Assembly: GCA_023429985.1 (NCBI GenBank)
Contig: JAEZCV010000080.1
Span: 1-41,307, forward strand
Direction: 5' to 3'
DNA: 41,307 bases
Source of the DNA: Bacteroidota bacterium
GTDB taxonomy: Bacteria; Bacteroidota; Bacteroidia; Chitinophagales; Chitinophagaceae
Below the pieces are notes generated by a model. The model did not search any database. It was not told the DNA's origin and worked only from the letters and a program-made list of their open reading frames with translations. A program made the translations under genes and the position numbers. Shown one piece after another: positions 25,513-33,334 of the stretch; position 1 is the first letter of the stretch, and each line of letters opens with the position of its first letter.

Positions 25513-25520
25513 CAAATATA
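25513..25520 (-). promoter_or_regulatory. Candidate gldKLMN -7 promoter box
   Basis: TATATTTG on the minus strand matches TAnnTTTG exactly, 16 bases before the gldK ATG. A partial -33 match (TTTC) lies about 21 bases upstream. This would give a very short leader. Confidence 0.6.
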
Positions 25521-25929
25521 ACGTTTTGAAGAAAACGGAAACACAAGGTTAAAATTATTTTTTCTCATTTCCAAGTGCCAAAAATTTTAAAGGCGTACAA
25601 CTAAAAACGGCGCATTAAACCGAATATTGTACTTCGTTTTAAAAAAAAATTCCTAGTTTCTGGAGGGTAGTTTTTACCTGGTAAAACTCGCCGTATTTTT
25701 CGGTAGTTTTCCCAATTCCCATGGGGGATATACGGTTTTTGCTTTTACAGCCACAAGCGGGTACTAACAAATCGGCTTTATGAAGCGGGGGCTAATTTAG
25801 TTGAAATATAAATACCACGGGATTTTTCCTCGTAGTATTTCGGCGAAATAGGTAGAAATTCTTTACCATGCCCCTGAAAATCAGGTAGAAATACTTTTGA
25901 AAATAAAACTGGAAATGAACTTTCCTTCC
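25521..25929. other. Long non-coding region upstream of gldK
   Basis: With the promoter box, this region makes 433 bases without a gene between hemD and gldK, far more than between other genes here. It holds four copies of GGTAG followed by three A/T bases and T (at 25666, 25702, 25851 and 25883), a 15-base palindrome-like TTTTACC-T-GGTAAAA (25672-25686) and an imperfect 13-bp hairpin (25810-25822 with 25828-25840, 10 of 13 paired). No open frame looks real. No clear terminator for hemD is seen. A regulatory region or a small RNA would both fit. Confidence 0.5.
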
Positions 25930-26709
25930 CTATTTTTTATGAATTGCCCCGGAAAGATATTTCTCAAGGGCAGCTACCATAGATGGCGCCTGGGGTTCCG
26001 GAGCCTTAATACTTACTTTCAGCCCTGCCTCCTCTATAGCTTTAGAAGTGTTGTTACCAAAAGCCCCGATAGCTGTTCCATTCTGCCTGAACTTCGGCAT
26101 GTTGTCTAACAGGCTCTTTACGCCACTGGGCGTAAAAAAACAAATAACATCGTAGTCATTCTTCGTAAGCAGCTCCTTTACATCGTTGCTGGCGGTGCGA
26201 TACATGAAGGCAAGTGAAAAATCGCAATTATTGATTTTGAGCCAGCCCGTTATCTCGCTGTCCTGCTGGTTTTCGGAACATACATATAAAAACCGCTCGT
26301 TGTTCTTATGTTTATTAATAACATCAAAAAGGCTTTTATTGGTTCCATCGGCACCATAAAAAACTTTGCGCTTGCGGTACAGAATGAATTTTTGAAGATA
26401 TAAGGCAACCGCCTCGGTAATGCAGAAATATTTACAATCCTGGGAAACACTGATCTTCATTTCCTCACATACCCTGAAAAAATGGTCAATGGCGTTGCGG
26501 CTGGTGAAGATCACCGCGGTATGCGACTGGATATCTATCTTTTGTTTTCGAAAGTCTTTTGCAGGAATTCCCTCAAGCCGGATGAAAGGATGAAAGTCCA
26601 GCTCAACATCATATTTTCTACCCAGTTCAAAATACGGCGACTTGTCGCTTTCTGGTCTTGGCTGGGTAATTAAAACTTTTTTCTTTTTCGAATCCCCTTT
26701 TTTTACCAT
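25930..26709 (-). CDS. hemD: Uroporphyrinogen-III synthase (HemD)
   Basis: HemD cyclises hydroxymethylbilane to uroporphyrinogen III in tetrapyrrole synthesis. Its sequence is poorly conserved, but the two-lobed fold is visible. Residues 1-45 and 170-259 form one lobe with VLITQPRPESDKSPY near the start, and the middle forms the other with VIFTSRNAIDHFF (65-77). FFTPSGVKSLL and IGAFGNNTSKAIEEAG are the typical later motifs. At 259 residues it is normal. Lys-rich ends suggest a soluble protein. It lies 28 bases after the DUF4271 gene, with a perfect -7 box at that junction. Its place just upstream of gldKLMN recurs in Bacteroidota. Confidence 0.88.
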   Translation of the reverse strand: MVKKGDSKKKKVLITQPRPESDKSPYFELGRKYDVELDFHPFIRLEGIPAKDFRKQKIDIQSHTAVIFTSRNAIDHFFRVCEEMKISVSQDCKYFCITEAVALYLQKFILYRKRKVFYGADGTNKSLFDVINKHKNNERFLYVCSENQQDSEITGWLKINNCDFSLAFMYRTASNDVKELLTKNDYDVICFFTPSGVKSLLDNMPKFRQNGTAIGAFGNNTSKAIEEAGLKVSIKAPEPQAPSMVAALEKYLSGAIHKK

Positions 26710-26732
26710 GGTGCGGTTCGGCTAACGTTGCG

Positions 26733-26740
26733 CAAATTTA
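26733..26740 (-). promoter_or_regulatory. Candidate hemD -7 promoter box overlapping the DUF4271 stop
   Basis: TAAATTTG on the minus strand fits TAnnTTTG. Its first three bases are the TAA stop of the DUF4271 gene, and the hemD ATG is 23 bases downstream. It could allow hemD to be expressed apart from the upstream genes. Confidence 0.4.
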
Positions 26741-27679
26741 CGATGTTTCAACCAGAAATCTAAACAACAGTTTGTTAATCAGCAACAGCGGCACTATTTC
26801 AAATGCTGCCAGGTATAAAATGAAATGAAATAAATTCACCCGTATCATTCTTTGTACCGAAACGTAGGAAAGAAAATATCGGTAGGCAAAAACAGCTGCC
26901 ACCAGGAATAACGCAACCGTAAACATCATCTGGTGAAAGCTTCCCCCACTAAATGCAAGTAACAGTATCAATGGCAATAACAAAATACCAAGGATCTTAT
27001 TGGTGGTGAAAACAATAAAAATATACGTATCCGCGGCCTCAACTGCCTGTAATACCCAGCCTACAAATTTCAAAACAATAAATTTTCCAAGATATATCGT
27101 CGCCAGTCCAAGCATGGAATAGGCATATATCTGCCAGAAACCATAACCTCCATCCCAGTCAAAACGCTGTATTACAAGCGCCAGGAACATACCGGCACTT
27201 AGTAAATAAAATAAATTCATTAAAAGGGAAGGCAAAGGGCTTTGCAAAAGCTGCTCCCTGATTTGCCTTTGCCTTACGGTTGACCTGAAAAATATTTTAA
27301 ATAGATCCTGGATGTATCGGCCAAACAGGTTGCGCAGCAATGCAAAGATTAAGATCAGGGTTACCAGTGTATAAAATAGCACCTCCTTGCCTTCTCTTTT
27401 TCGAATGGTTACTGTAAGTCGTTCCGGGTTTTGAAACTGGTATAATGGATGATCGGCATATTTAAAATGCAATGTAGAAAAATCACTAAGCGATGGGATG
27501 GCAATAGTATCTCTTCTCCTGGAAGGCAGGCTGTCCTTTTTCCAGGCTGTATCTATGAAGGGAGCAGGAAGGGAATCTGGCGGCAGACTATCCACCACCG
27601 GAATGGAATCTGCAGGCGCCTGCGCCGATGCAAAGGTTGTAAGGGTTAACAGGATCAGCAATGCCAGGCACTTGTTCAT
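26738..27679 (-). CDS. DUF4271 family membrane protein
   Basis: The 313-residue protein has a signal peptide (1-19, cleaved at ASA-Q), a Pro/Asp/Ser-rich periplasmic stretch to about residue 80 and then six or so membrane helices (from about 103 to 310, for example VLFYTLVTLILIFALL). This layout, and the position beside hemD and gldKLMN, match DUF4271, a family largely confined to Bacteroidota. The function is not known. It lies 27 bases after the Omp85-like gene and 28 before hemD, so all three may form one unit. A link to T9SS or to envelope assembly is only suggested by neighbourhood. Confidence 0.8.
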   Translation of the reverse strand: MNKCLALLILLTLTTFASAQAPADSIPVVDSLPPDSLPAPFIDTAWKKDSLPSRRRDTIAIPSLSDFSTLHFKYADHPLYQFQNPERLTVTIRKREGKEVLFYTLVTLILIFALLRNLFGRYIQDLFKIFFRSTVRQRQIREQLLQSPLPSLLMNLFYLLSAGMFLALVIQRFDWDGGYGFWQIYAYSMLGLATIYLGKFIVLKFVGWVLQAVEAADTYIFIVFTTNKILGILLLPLILLLAFSGGSFHQMMFTVALFLVAAVFAYRYFLSYVSVQRMIRVNLFHFILYLAAFEIVPLLLINKLLFRFLVETS

Positions 27680-27706
27680 TCAATGGATTTTTCCCCTGCA
27701 AAGAAA

Positions 27707-29482
27707 TTAGAAATAACTTGCAAATCCTATATGAACTTTCGACTGGCGCAGATTAAATTCCAGGTCGTCTCGTTTTCCAATGGCCCAGGCAAGATTAAAA
27801 ATTCCCGCACCCGTTTCAAACGAAAGCCCGGCACCTGTTCCCAAATAAAAATGACCGGATCCTCCACCTGCCAGCAATTTTCCATATCCCCCATCAACAA
27901 AAACAAAAAAATTTGAATTTCTTCCTACCAGGTATCTGTATTCAATGGTACCAATGGCGTATTGGGAAACAAATTCACTCTCCTCATCAAAACCTCTTAA
28001 TAATTTAAAGCCGCCAATCTGAAACAATTCATTTCTGAAAAGCTGAGGCGATTGAAATAAACCTGCCTGCATACCTGTTTTTAATGTTGATTGTGCTCCC
28101 AATGGAAAAAAATGCGCACCTGTTGCCGTGATCCTGAACTGGTAGGATGAAAGTTCAATACTATCATAGAGGCGCTCGTACGAGTAGTTCGGATCTGATG
28201 GATCTTTTAATTCCAGTACCTGGGGATTTTTCCTGATCTTTTTTGTACCTGCCGATGTATTGATGCTGAACTCATTTCCTTTTCTCGGATTGAACCTGTA
28301 ATCTGTATTGAAAAACGAATAACTAAATCCAAGATTAATGGAACTCAGGTCTATATCGCCGGGCAGGGTGCGTGTTTGAATGATCCTTGCCGTATTAATA
28401 CTGCTTACAATAGATTGCCTCCGCTGGATATAAATGGTACCGGTTCGTTTTTCATCAACCCTGTACACGGCGCCAAGATTCATATTCAGGTTTAAAAAAC
28501 TCGTATCCCTTTTATACATATCCAGGGAAAAATTCATGCCTACCGGCGAGCGAAAAATATAGGGTGTTTCAAACAACAAATTCAGCCTGGGCGAGCCGGG
28601 TTGCAGTTGCTGCCATACCAGCCCTATTGTTTCTCCCGAACCAAATGCATTCCTCAACAGAATATTGGCATCAACTGTAAGCAGCAATTTTCTTTGTCCG
28701 GTTAACTGGTTGCTGTTCGGAAGCAAACCAATCAACGCATTTACCTGGCTGCTTTTTCTCTGCCTGAGATAAAGGTTTAACACCGATCCTGTTCCAAGCA
28801 TGCTGAGGTCGGAAGGTCTTTCTTCTTCAACATAATTCAGCATGGCGATCTTTTGGGAAATGGCATTCAGTTTTTTCCGGTTATAAATACTGCCATTGGG
28901 AATTTCGAGGTAGCGCTGAAGGAAAAGATTTTCAATTTTTGCATCACCATAAACCCTGATGCTGTCCACCACGTACAGCGGTCCTTTATCAATGGCCAGT
29001 ACGGCATGTATCTTTTCATTGATCAAGCGGATACTATCGAGAAAAACTTTTCCAAAAGGATAGCCATTTTCTTCCAGCAGGTCCAGCACACGGTTTTGAA
29101 ATGTCCGCACCTGGTTTGGATCGAAATTCCCATTGAAACTATTGAGCTGGAACAGAACAGGCTGCAAAAGCGCATCTTCCGGCAATGATAAACTTCCCCA
29201 GCTATATTGTTTGCCAAGGTAAACCAGTACCCTGGCCTGGCTGCTGTCCATCATCACACTGTCAACTGAAGCCGAAATAAATCCTTTGGACTGGAGTTCA
29301 AAAGGCAGTCCTGCAATGTATGCAGATGCCTCTGCCCTTGAAAAAAACGAATCTTTCAGCAAGGAAGGATCGGCAAATGCCGGCTGGTTCTGAACTATAT
29401 AATTCACCCTGTAAGCCTGAGAAGCTGCCAGGTTAACTGTTAAAACAAAAAATGCTGAAAAGAGGTAATGTAGTTTTGCCAT
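27707..29482 (-). CDS. Omp85/BamA-like outer-membrane protein with POTRA domains
   Basis: Omp85 proteins insert or move proteins (or lipids) across the outer membrane. The 591 residues have a signal peptide (1-21, LAASQA), a periplasmic region of about 70-240 with POTRA-like repeats (ENGYPFGKV...IDKGPLYVVDSIRVYGD is typical) and a C-terminal 16-strand barrel ending in Phe591. The conserved loop-6 Arg-Gly-Phe is at 496-498 in LLRGFDE. It is shorter than BamA (about 800 residues), with perhaps two POTRA domains, closer to TamA or FhaC-like members. It lies upstream of DUF4271 and divergent from hemW across only 39 bases. The substrate is unknown. Confidence 0.88.
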   Translation of the reverse strand: MAKLHYLFSAFFVLTVNLAASQAYRVNYIVQNQPAFADPSLLKDSFFSRAEASAYIAGLPFELQSKGFISASVDSVMMDSSQARVLVYLGKQYSWGSLSLPEDALLQPVLFQLNSFNGNFDPNQVRTFQNRVLDLLEENGYPFGKVFLDSIRLINEKIHAVLAIDKGPLYVVDSIRVYGDAKIENLFLQRYLEIPNGSIYNRKKLNAISQKIAMLNYVEEERPSDLSMLGTGSVLNLYLRQRKSSQVNALIGLLPNSNQLTGQRKLLLTVDANILLRNAFGSGETIGLVWQQLQPGSPRLNLLFETPYIFRSPVGMNFSLDMYKRDTSFLNLNMNLGAVYRVDEKRTGTIYIQRRQSIVSSINTARIIQTRTLPGDIDLSSINLGFSYSFFNTDYRFNPRKGNEFSINTSAGTKKIRKNPQVLELKDPSDPNYSYERLYDSIELSSYQFRITATGAHFFPLGAQSTLKTGMQAGLFQSPQLFRNELFQIGGFKLLRGFDEESEFVSQYAIGTIEYRYLVGRNSNFFVFVDGGYGKLLAGGGSGHFYLGTGAGLSFETGAGIFNLAWAIGKRDDLEFNLRQSKVHIGFASYF

Positions 29483-29521
29483 GAAAATACTGCATGCCTT
29501 TGCAGAAAATTAATAACGAAG

Positions 29522-30649
29522 TTGGCTGGAATTTATTTGCACATACCTTTTTGTAAGCAGGCCTGTACTTACTGCAATTTCCATTTTACCACCTCCTTAA
29601 GGTACAAAGATGATATGGTTCAGGCTTTGAAAAAAGAATTAATTCTTGAAAAGCCTTATCTCGGTCATCAAAAAATTACATCCATTTATTTTGGAGGAGG
29701 CACTCCAAGCCTCTTAACCGAAAACGAAATTGAAGCACTACTTGAAACTATCCACCGGAATTATGAAGTAGAACCGGGAGCCGAGATCACACTTGAAGCA
29801 AACCCCGACGACATTGCAACCACTGCACTGCGTTCCTGGAAAAATGCAGGTATCAACCGTTTAAGTATTGGCGTGCAATCATTTTTTGAAGAAGAACTGC
29901 GCTGGATGAATCGCGCCCATAATGCCGCACATGCGCGTGAGTGTATAGAATTAAGCCTTGCTGAAGGATTTAATAATGTAACGATTGATCTCATTTATGG
30001 CTCGCCACTGTTAACCGACGAAATGTGGAAAATAAATGTAGATACGGCTACATCCTTTGGCATTCCTCATCTTTCATGCTATGCGCTTACCGTAGAAGAA
30101 AAAACGCCACTTCATAAAAAAGTTGCAGAACTTTCTGTTCCCGATGTTGAAAATGAAAAACAGGCTAGGCAGTTTTTATTGCTCATGCAGTGGTTAAAGG
30201 AAAAAGGATATGAACATTATGAAGTTTCGAATTTTGCAAAGCCTGAAATGCGCAGCAGGCATAATTCTTCTTACTGGAAAGGGAGCCCCTATCTTGGCAT
30301 TGGGCCCTCTGCACATTCTTACAATGGAAAAGAAAGAAGGTGGAACATTGCCAACAATAATATATATATCAGAAACATTAATGAGGGTGCGCCCGAAAGA
30401 GAAAAAGAAATATTAAGCCTGGAGAACAAGATCAATGAAGCTATCATGATAGGCTTGCGTACAATGGAAGGTTTGAACCTCGATGTTTTTGAACAGTTGT
30501 ATGGAGTTGAAGAAAGATCACGCCTGCAAAATGAATTAAAGAAATTTATCAGCCAGCGATGGATAGTAATGAATAAGTCAAGCGCTTACCTAACAGAACA
30601 GGGTATGCTTGTGGCGGATGGCGTTGCAGCAAGTTTGTTCAGAGGGTAA
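29522..30649 (+). CDS. hemW: Heme chaperone HemW (radical SAM)
   Basis: HemW is a radical-SAM-family heme chaperone, often misnamed oxygen-independent coproporphyrinogen oxidase. The 375 residues begin MAGIYLHIPF, then the cluster motif C11-KQA-C15-TY-C18-NF. The F after the last cysteine and the short length separate HemW from true HemN. YFGGGTPSLL and SIGVQSF are the usual SAM-site motifs. The start codon is TTG at 29522-29524: in-frame upstream codons contain no ATG near it, and family members start at exactly this point. It is divergent from the Omp85 gene and convergent with gpsA (19-base gap, no terminator visible). Confidence 0.93.
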   Translation: MAGIYLHIPFCKQACTYCNFHFTTSLRYKDDMVQALKKELILEKPYLGHQKITSIYFGGGTPSLLTENEIEALLETIHRNYEVEPGAEITLEANPDDIATTALRSWKNAGINRLSIGVQSFFEEELRWMNRAHNAAHARECIELSLAEGFNNVTIDLIYGSPLLTDEMWKINVDTATSFGIPHLSCYALTVEEKTPLHKKVAELSVPDVENEKQARQFLLLMQWLKEKGYEHYEVSNFAKPEMRSRHNSSYWKGSPYLGIGPSAHSYNGKERRWNIANNNIYIRNINEGAPEREKEILSLENKINEAIMIGLRTMEGLNLDVFEQLYGVEERSRLQNELKKFISQRWIVMNKSSAYLTEQGMLVADGVAASLFRG

Positions 30650-30668
30650 AGGCGGTAATATTTGTCTT

Positions 30669-31718
30669 TTAAACCAGCACTTCTTCTATATTCTGAAAGC
30701 CTTCAGCAGCATTCAGTTTTTCCCATAATATCCGGTAGATAGATTCAGCAATAGGAATATCTGCACCTATAATTTTATTGATGTTATAAATACAACGGGA
30801 AGCATAATAACCTTCAGCAACCATATTCATTTCTAGCTGTGCCGACTGCACTGTATAGCCCTTCCCAATCATATTTCCGAATGTGCGGTTTCTGCTGTAC
30901 AAAGAATAACAGGTAACCAGCAGATCACCCAGGTATACTGAAGCAGCATAATTGATATCTTTTCTATGCGTAACCGGATTGTATTTATTATGCTCGCCCA
31001 CCACCATATGCTGCGCACCAACCTTCCTTAAAAAGCCTGCCATTTCATCAGCGCTGTTGGCAATTAATACGCTTTGAAAATTATCGCCATATTCAAGTCC
31101 GTGGGCAATTCCCGAACCTAAAGCATAAATATTTTTCAACACCGCAGCATACTGCACACCCAGTATATCATCATTTATAATTGTATTGATATAAGGAGAA
31201 TTAAAATAAGAAGCAATTATGGAAGTTGTGGCTACATCTGTACCAGAAAAAGTGAGGTAAGAAAGTTTTTCGGCCGCCACTTCTTCAGCATGGCAGGGAC
31301 CCAGTACGGCAAAATAATCGTTTAATTGAACCTTGTATTTCGATTGCAGGTATTCATTCAGCAACAAATCTTCGGAGGGCACCAGCCCTTTAATGGCAGA
31401 TAGTATTTTTTTCCCTTCAAGCTGGCCTGGCTCCAGTTGTTCTAAAACATCTTTGATGTAAGCTGAGGGCACAGCAAGCACAATCAATTCTGATTCTCTA
31501 ACCAGCTCTTTTACATCATCAAAAAAATTAAGAAGGGAGATATCAAGGTAAGCAGAACTTAAATAGTTGGGATTGTGTTTTCGTTTTTTGATATACTCAA
31601 TGGAAGCAGATTTTCTTACCCACCAGTTTAGTTTTTTTCCATTATCGCTTAATATTTTAACCAGGGCGGTTGCCCAGCTGCCATTTCCTACCACACCAAT
31701 GGTAAAGTTCTTTTCCAT
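30669..31718 (-). CDS. gpsA: NAD(P)H-dependent glycerol-3-phosphate dehydrogenase
   Basis: GpsA reduces dihydroxyacetone phosphate to sn-glycerol-3-phosphate, the backbone for phospholipids. The 349 residues have the dinucleotide-binding GVVGNGSWATAL (8-19), the central VLGPCHAEEV with its conserved Gly-Pro, the catalytic-lysine region AAVLKNIYALGSGIAHGLEYGDN, and RNRTFG near the C-terminal substrate domain. Length is normal (about 330-350). It is 190 bases downstream of the adaptor gene, a gap that contains a degenerate CTTTGTG repeat, so it probably has its own promoter, although I find no consensus box. Confidence 0.95.
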   Translation of the reverse strand: MEKNFTIGVVGNGSWATALVKILSDNGKKLNWWVRKSASIEYIKKRKHNPNYLSSAYLDISLLNFFDDVKELVRESELIVLAVPSAYIKDVLEQLEPGQLEGKKILSAIKGLVPSEDLLLNEYLQSKYKVQLNDYFAVLGPCHAEEVAAEKLSYLTFSGTDVATTSIIASYFNSPYINTIINDDILGVQYAAVLKNIYALGSGIAHGLEYGDNFQSVLIANSADEMAGFLRKVGAQHMVVGEHNKYNPVTHRKDINYAASVYLGDLLVTCYSLYSRNRTFGNMIGKGYTVQSAQLEMNMVAEGYYASRCIYNINKIIGADIPIAESIYRILWEKLNAAEGFQNIEEVLV

Positions 31719-31908
31719 GATGTAACGAAACTAATAAAAACCGCAAACACACCAAGTGATAAAAAACATGGAGCATTTCTTCATTTAATTTTATACCCTT
31801 TGTTAACTGTATTAATTAAAGAAATCTCTTTGTGTTCCTTTGAGCCTTCGTGTCTTTGTGGTTCAAAATAAATCTAATAAACAGTTCATTGTATCTAAGA
31901 CAAGCGGG
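31719..31908. other. Intergenic region with a degenerate CTTTGTG repeat
   Basis: No gene is seen in these 190 bases. Four near-tandem 7-mers, CTTTGTG, CTTTGAG, CTTCGTG and CTTTGTG, lie at 31828, 31838, 31846 and 31854, followed by GTTC. From memory, similar CTTTGTG/CACAAAG strings recur in intergenic DNA of this phylum, so this may be a copy of a dispersed repeat. Confidence 0.5.
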
Positions 31909-33264
31909 TTATTTCGCTTCAAACAATGCTTCTTTCTTCACTACACTTACTTTGGTTCCGGGTTTAAGTGTTTTGCTAACGGCAGAATAAGGACCTGTAA
32001 TTACTTTATCGCCCGGTTTTAACCCGGTAAGTATTTCAATATAATTCATATCCTGAATGCCCGTTGTTACAACACGTTTCTGAACAAGGTTTTCGGCATC
32101 AAGAACAAATACAACTTCTTCCAGTTCATCGCTGGAAATAACAGGTGTTTCAGTTTCTTCCTGCCCTTCATTTTTCTTTCTCAGTTCTCTTTTCTTCTCA
32201 TCCACATTTGAATCACTTCCTTTGGCTCTAGCTGCAACAGCAGAAATTGGAACGCTAACAGCATTATTACTTCTCTTTGTTTTAATATCAGCATTTGCGT
32301 TCATGCCTGGCCGGAAAGGAAATTTTCCACGAACCATTAGGTCGTTGTAAGAAGAAGGATCGAGCCTGATATGAACCAGGTACATAGTAACATCGGCAGC
32401 GGTGGGCGTAGTTGCAGATTTTGTTCCGCTGGCAATTTTAGTAACAACGCCTGTAAACTTCCTGGGACTATAAGCTTCCACCTCCACGTCGGCAGAATCA
32501 CCTATGCTAACCTTTACAATATCGTTCTCGCCTACATCAACTCTTACTTCCATTACACCCATATTGGCAACACGCATCATTTCAGTTCCCGCCATCTGTG
32601 CAGTACCTACCACTCTTTCGCCCTGCTTAACATTCAATAAAGAAATCACGCCATCCATTGGAGAAACAATGGTGGTTCTTCCTAAATTCTTATTGGCCAT
32701 TTCCAGCGTAGTGCGCGAACTCCGTGCCCCGGCTTCAAGACTCCTGATATTTTGCAACGCTGCATTGTACTGCGCCTGCGAGGTCCTGTATTTAGTTTCA
32801 AACTGCTCCAGTTCAGCTTTTGAAATTACTTTCTGGTCGAACAGGGTTTTGTTTCTTTCGTACGAAATCCTGTCCTGCTCAAGTTGTGCTTTTAATGCTT
32901 CCAGGTTTGCGCGACTGTTAGCAACGGTTGCCTGCGACTGCGATAACCTTGCCGCAGCATCATCGCGTTGAGAAGAATAAATATCTGCATACACACGGGC
33001 GAGCACCTGCCCTCTTTTAACGCTATCGCCTTCTTCAACATTCAGTTGAATGATTTCACCGGAAACATCAGGACTGATCTTCACTTCTTCTTCGGGATAA
33101 ACCTTACCCGGTACAGTTACCGTTTCAACAATTGAGCGGGTAACCACATCTTCAACCGTAACTTTTATTCCTTCGGAAGATTTATTGCCCAATACTTTCG
33201 CCAGTATCACCAGCAGTACCAGTGCACCTAAACCTATCAGAATCCATTTTGTTGTTTTGTTCAT
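31909..33264 (-). CDS. Efflux periplasmic adaptor protein (MacA/HlyD-like)
   Basis: This membrane-fusion protein links an inner-membrane pump to an outer-membrane TolC channel. The 451 residues have an N-terminal membrane anchor (about 8-26), a biotinyl-lipoyl-like half motif (about 50-95, GDSVKRGQVLARV), a long alpha-helical hairpin (about 95-185), the second lipoyl half (SPMDGVISLLNVKQGERVVG) and beta-barrel and membrane-proximal domains. A Lys/Glu-rich insert near 355-375 is unusual. It follows the TolC-type gene, separated by 70 bases. The pump itself (MacB-type ABC or RND) is not adjacent: gpsA comes next. Confidence 0.88.
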   Translation of the reverse strand: MNKTTKWILIGLGALVLLVILAKVLGNKSSEGIKVTVEDVVTRSIVETVTVPGKVYPEEEVKISPDVSGEIIQLNVEEGDSVKRGQVLARVYADIYSSQRDDAAARLSQSQATVANSRANLEALKAQLEQDRISYERNKTLFDQKVISKAELEQFETKYRTSQAQYNAALQNIRSLEAGARSSRTTLEMANKNLGRTTIVSPMDGVISLLNVKQGERVVGTAQMAGTEMMRVANMGVMEVRVDVGENDIVKVSIGDSADVEVEAYSPRKFTGVVTKIASGTKSATTPTAADVTMYLVHIRLDPSSYNDLMVRGKFPFRPGMNANADIKTKRSNNAVSVPISAVAARAKGSDSNVDEKKRELRKKNEGQEETETPVISSDELEEVVFVLDAENLVQKRVVTTGIQDMNYIEILTGLKPGDKVITGPYSAVSKTLKPGTKVSVVKKEALFEAK

Positions 33265-33295
33265 ATAAATATTTTAATCTAATAGTCCATCCACC

Positions 33296-33322
33296 ATTCA
33301 CTATTCACTGCCTGCCGGCAGG
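33296..33322. repeat. Tandem 7-mer and GC palindrome between TolC and adaptor genes
   Basis: Two perfect ATTCACT copies (33296-33302 and 33303-33309) are followed by the 12-base perfect palindrome CCTGCCGGCAGG (33311-33322). It may act as an mRNA hairpin that lowers or separates expression of the adaptor, or be a dispersed repeat. Confidence 0.65.
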
Positions 33323-33334
33323 GAGGTTCACCAT

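Noticed and set aside
25897..26109. Small plus-strand gene beside hemD
   Set aside because: Most of the 70-codon frame lies antisense to hemD, with no motif or promoter.
32504..32971. A 155-codon plus-strand frame opposite the adaptor gene
   Set aside because: Composition (Ser/Cys/Ala-rich) is that of the complement of a helical hairpin; the real gene is on the minus strand.
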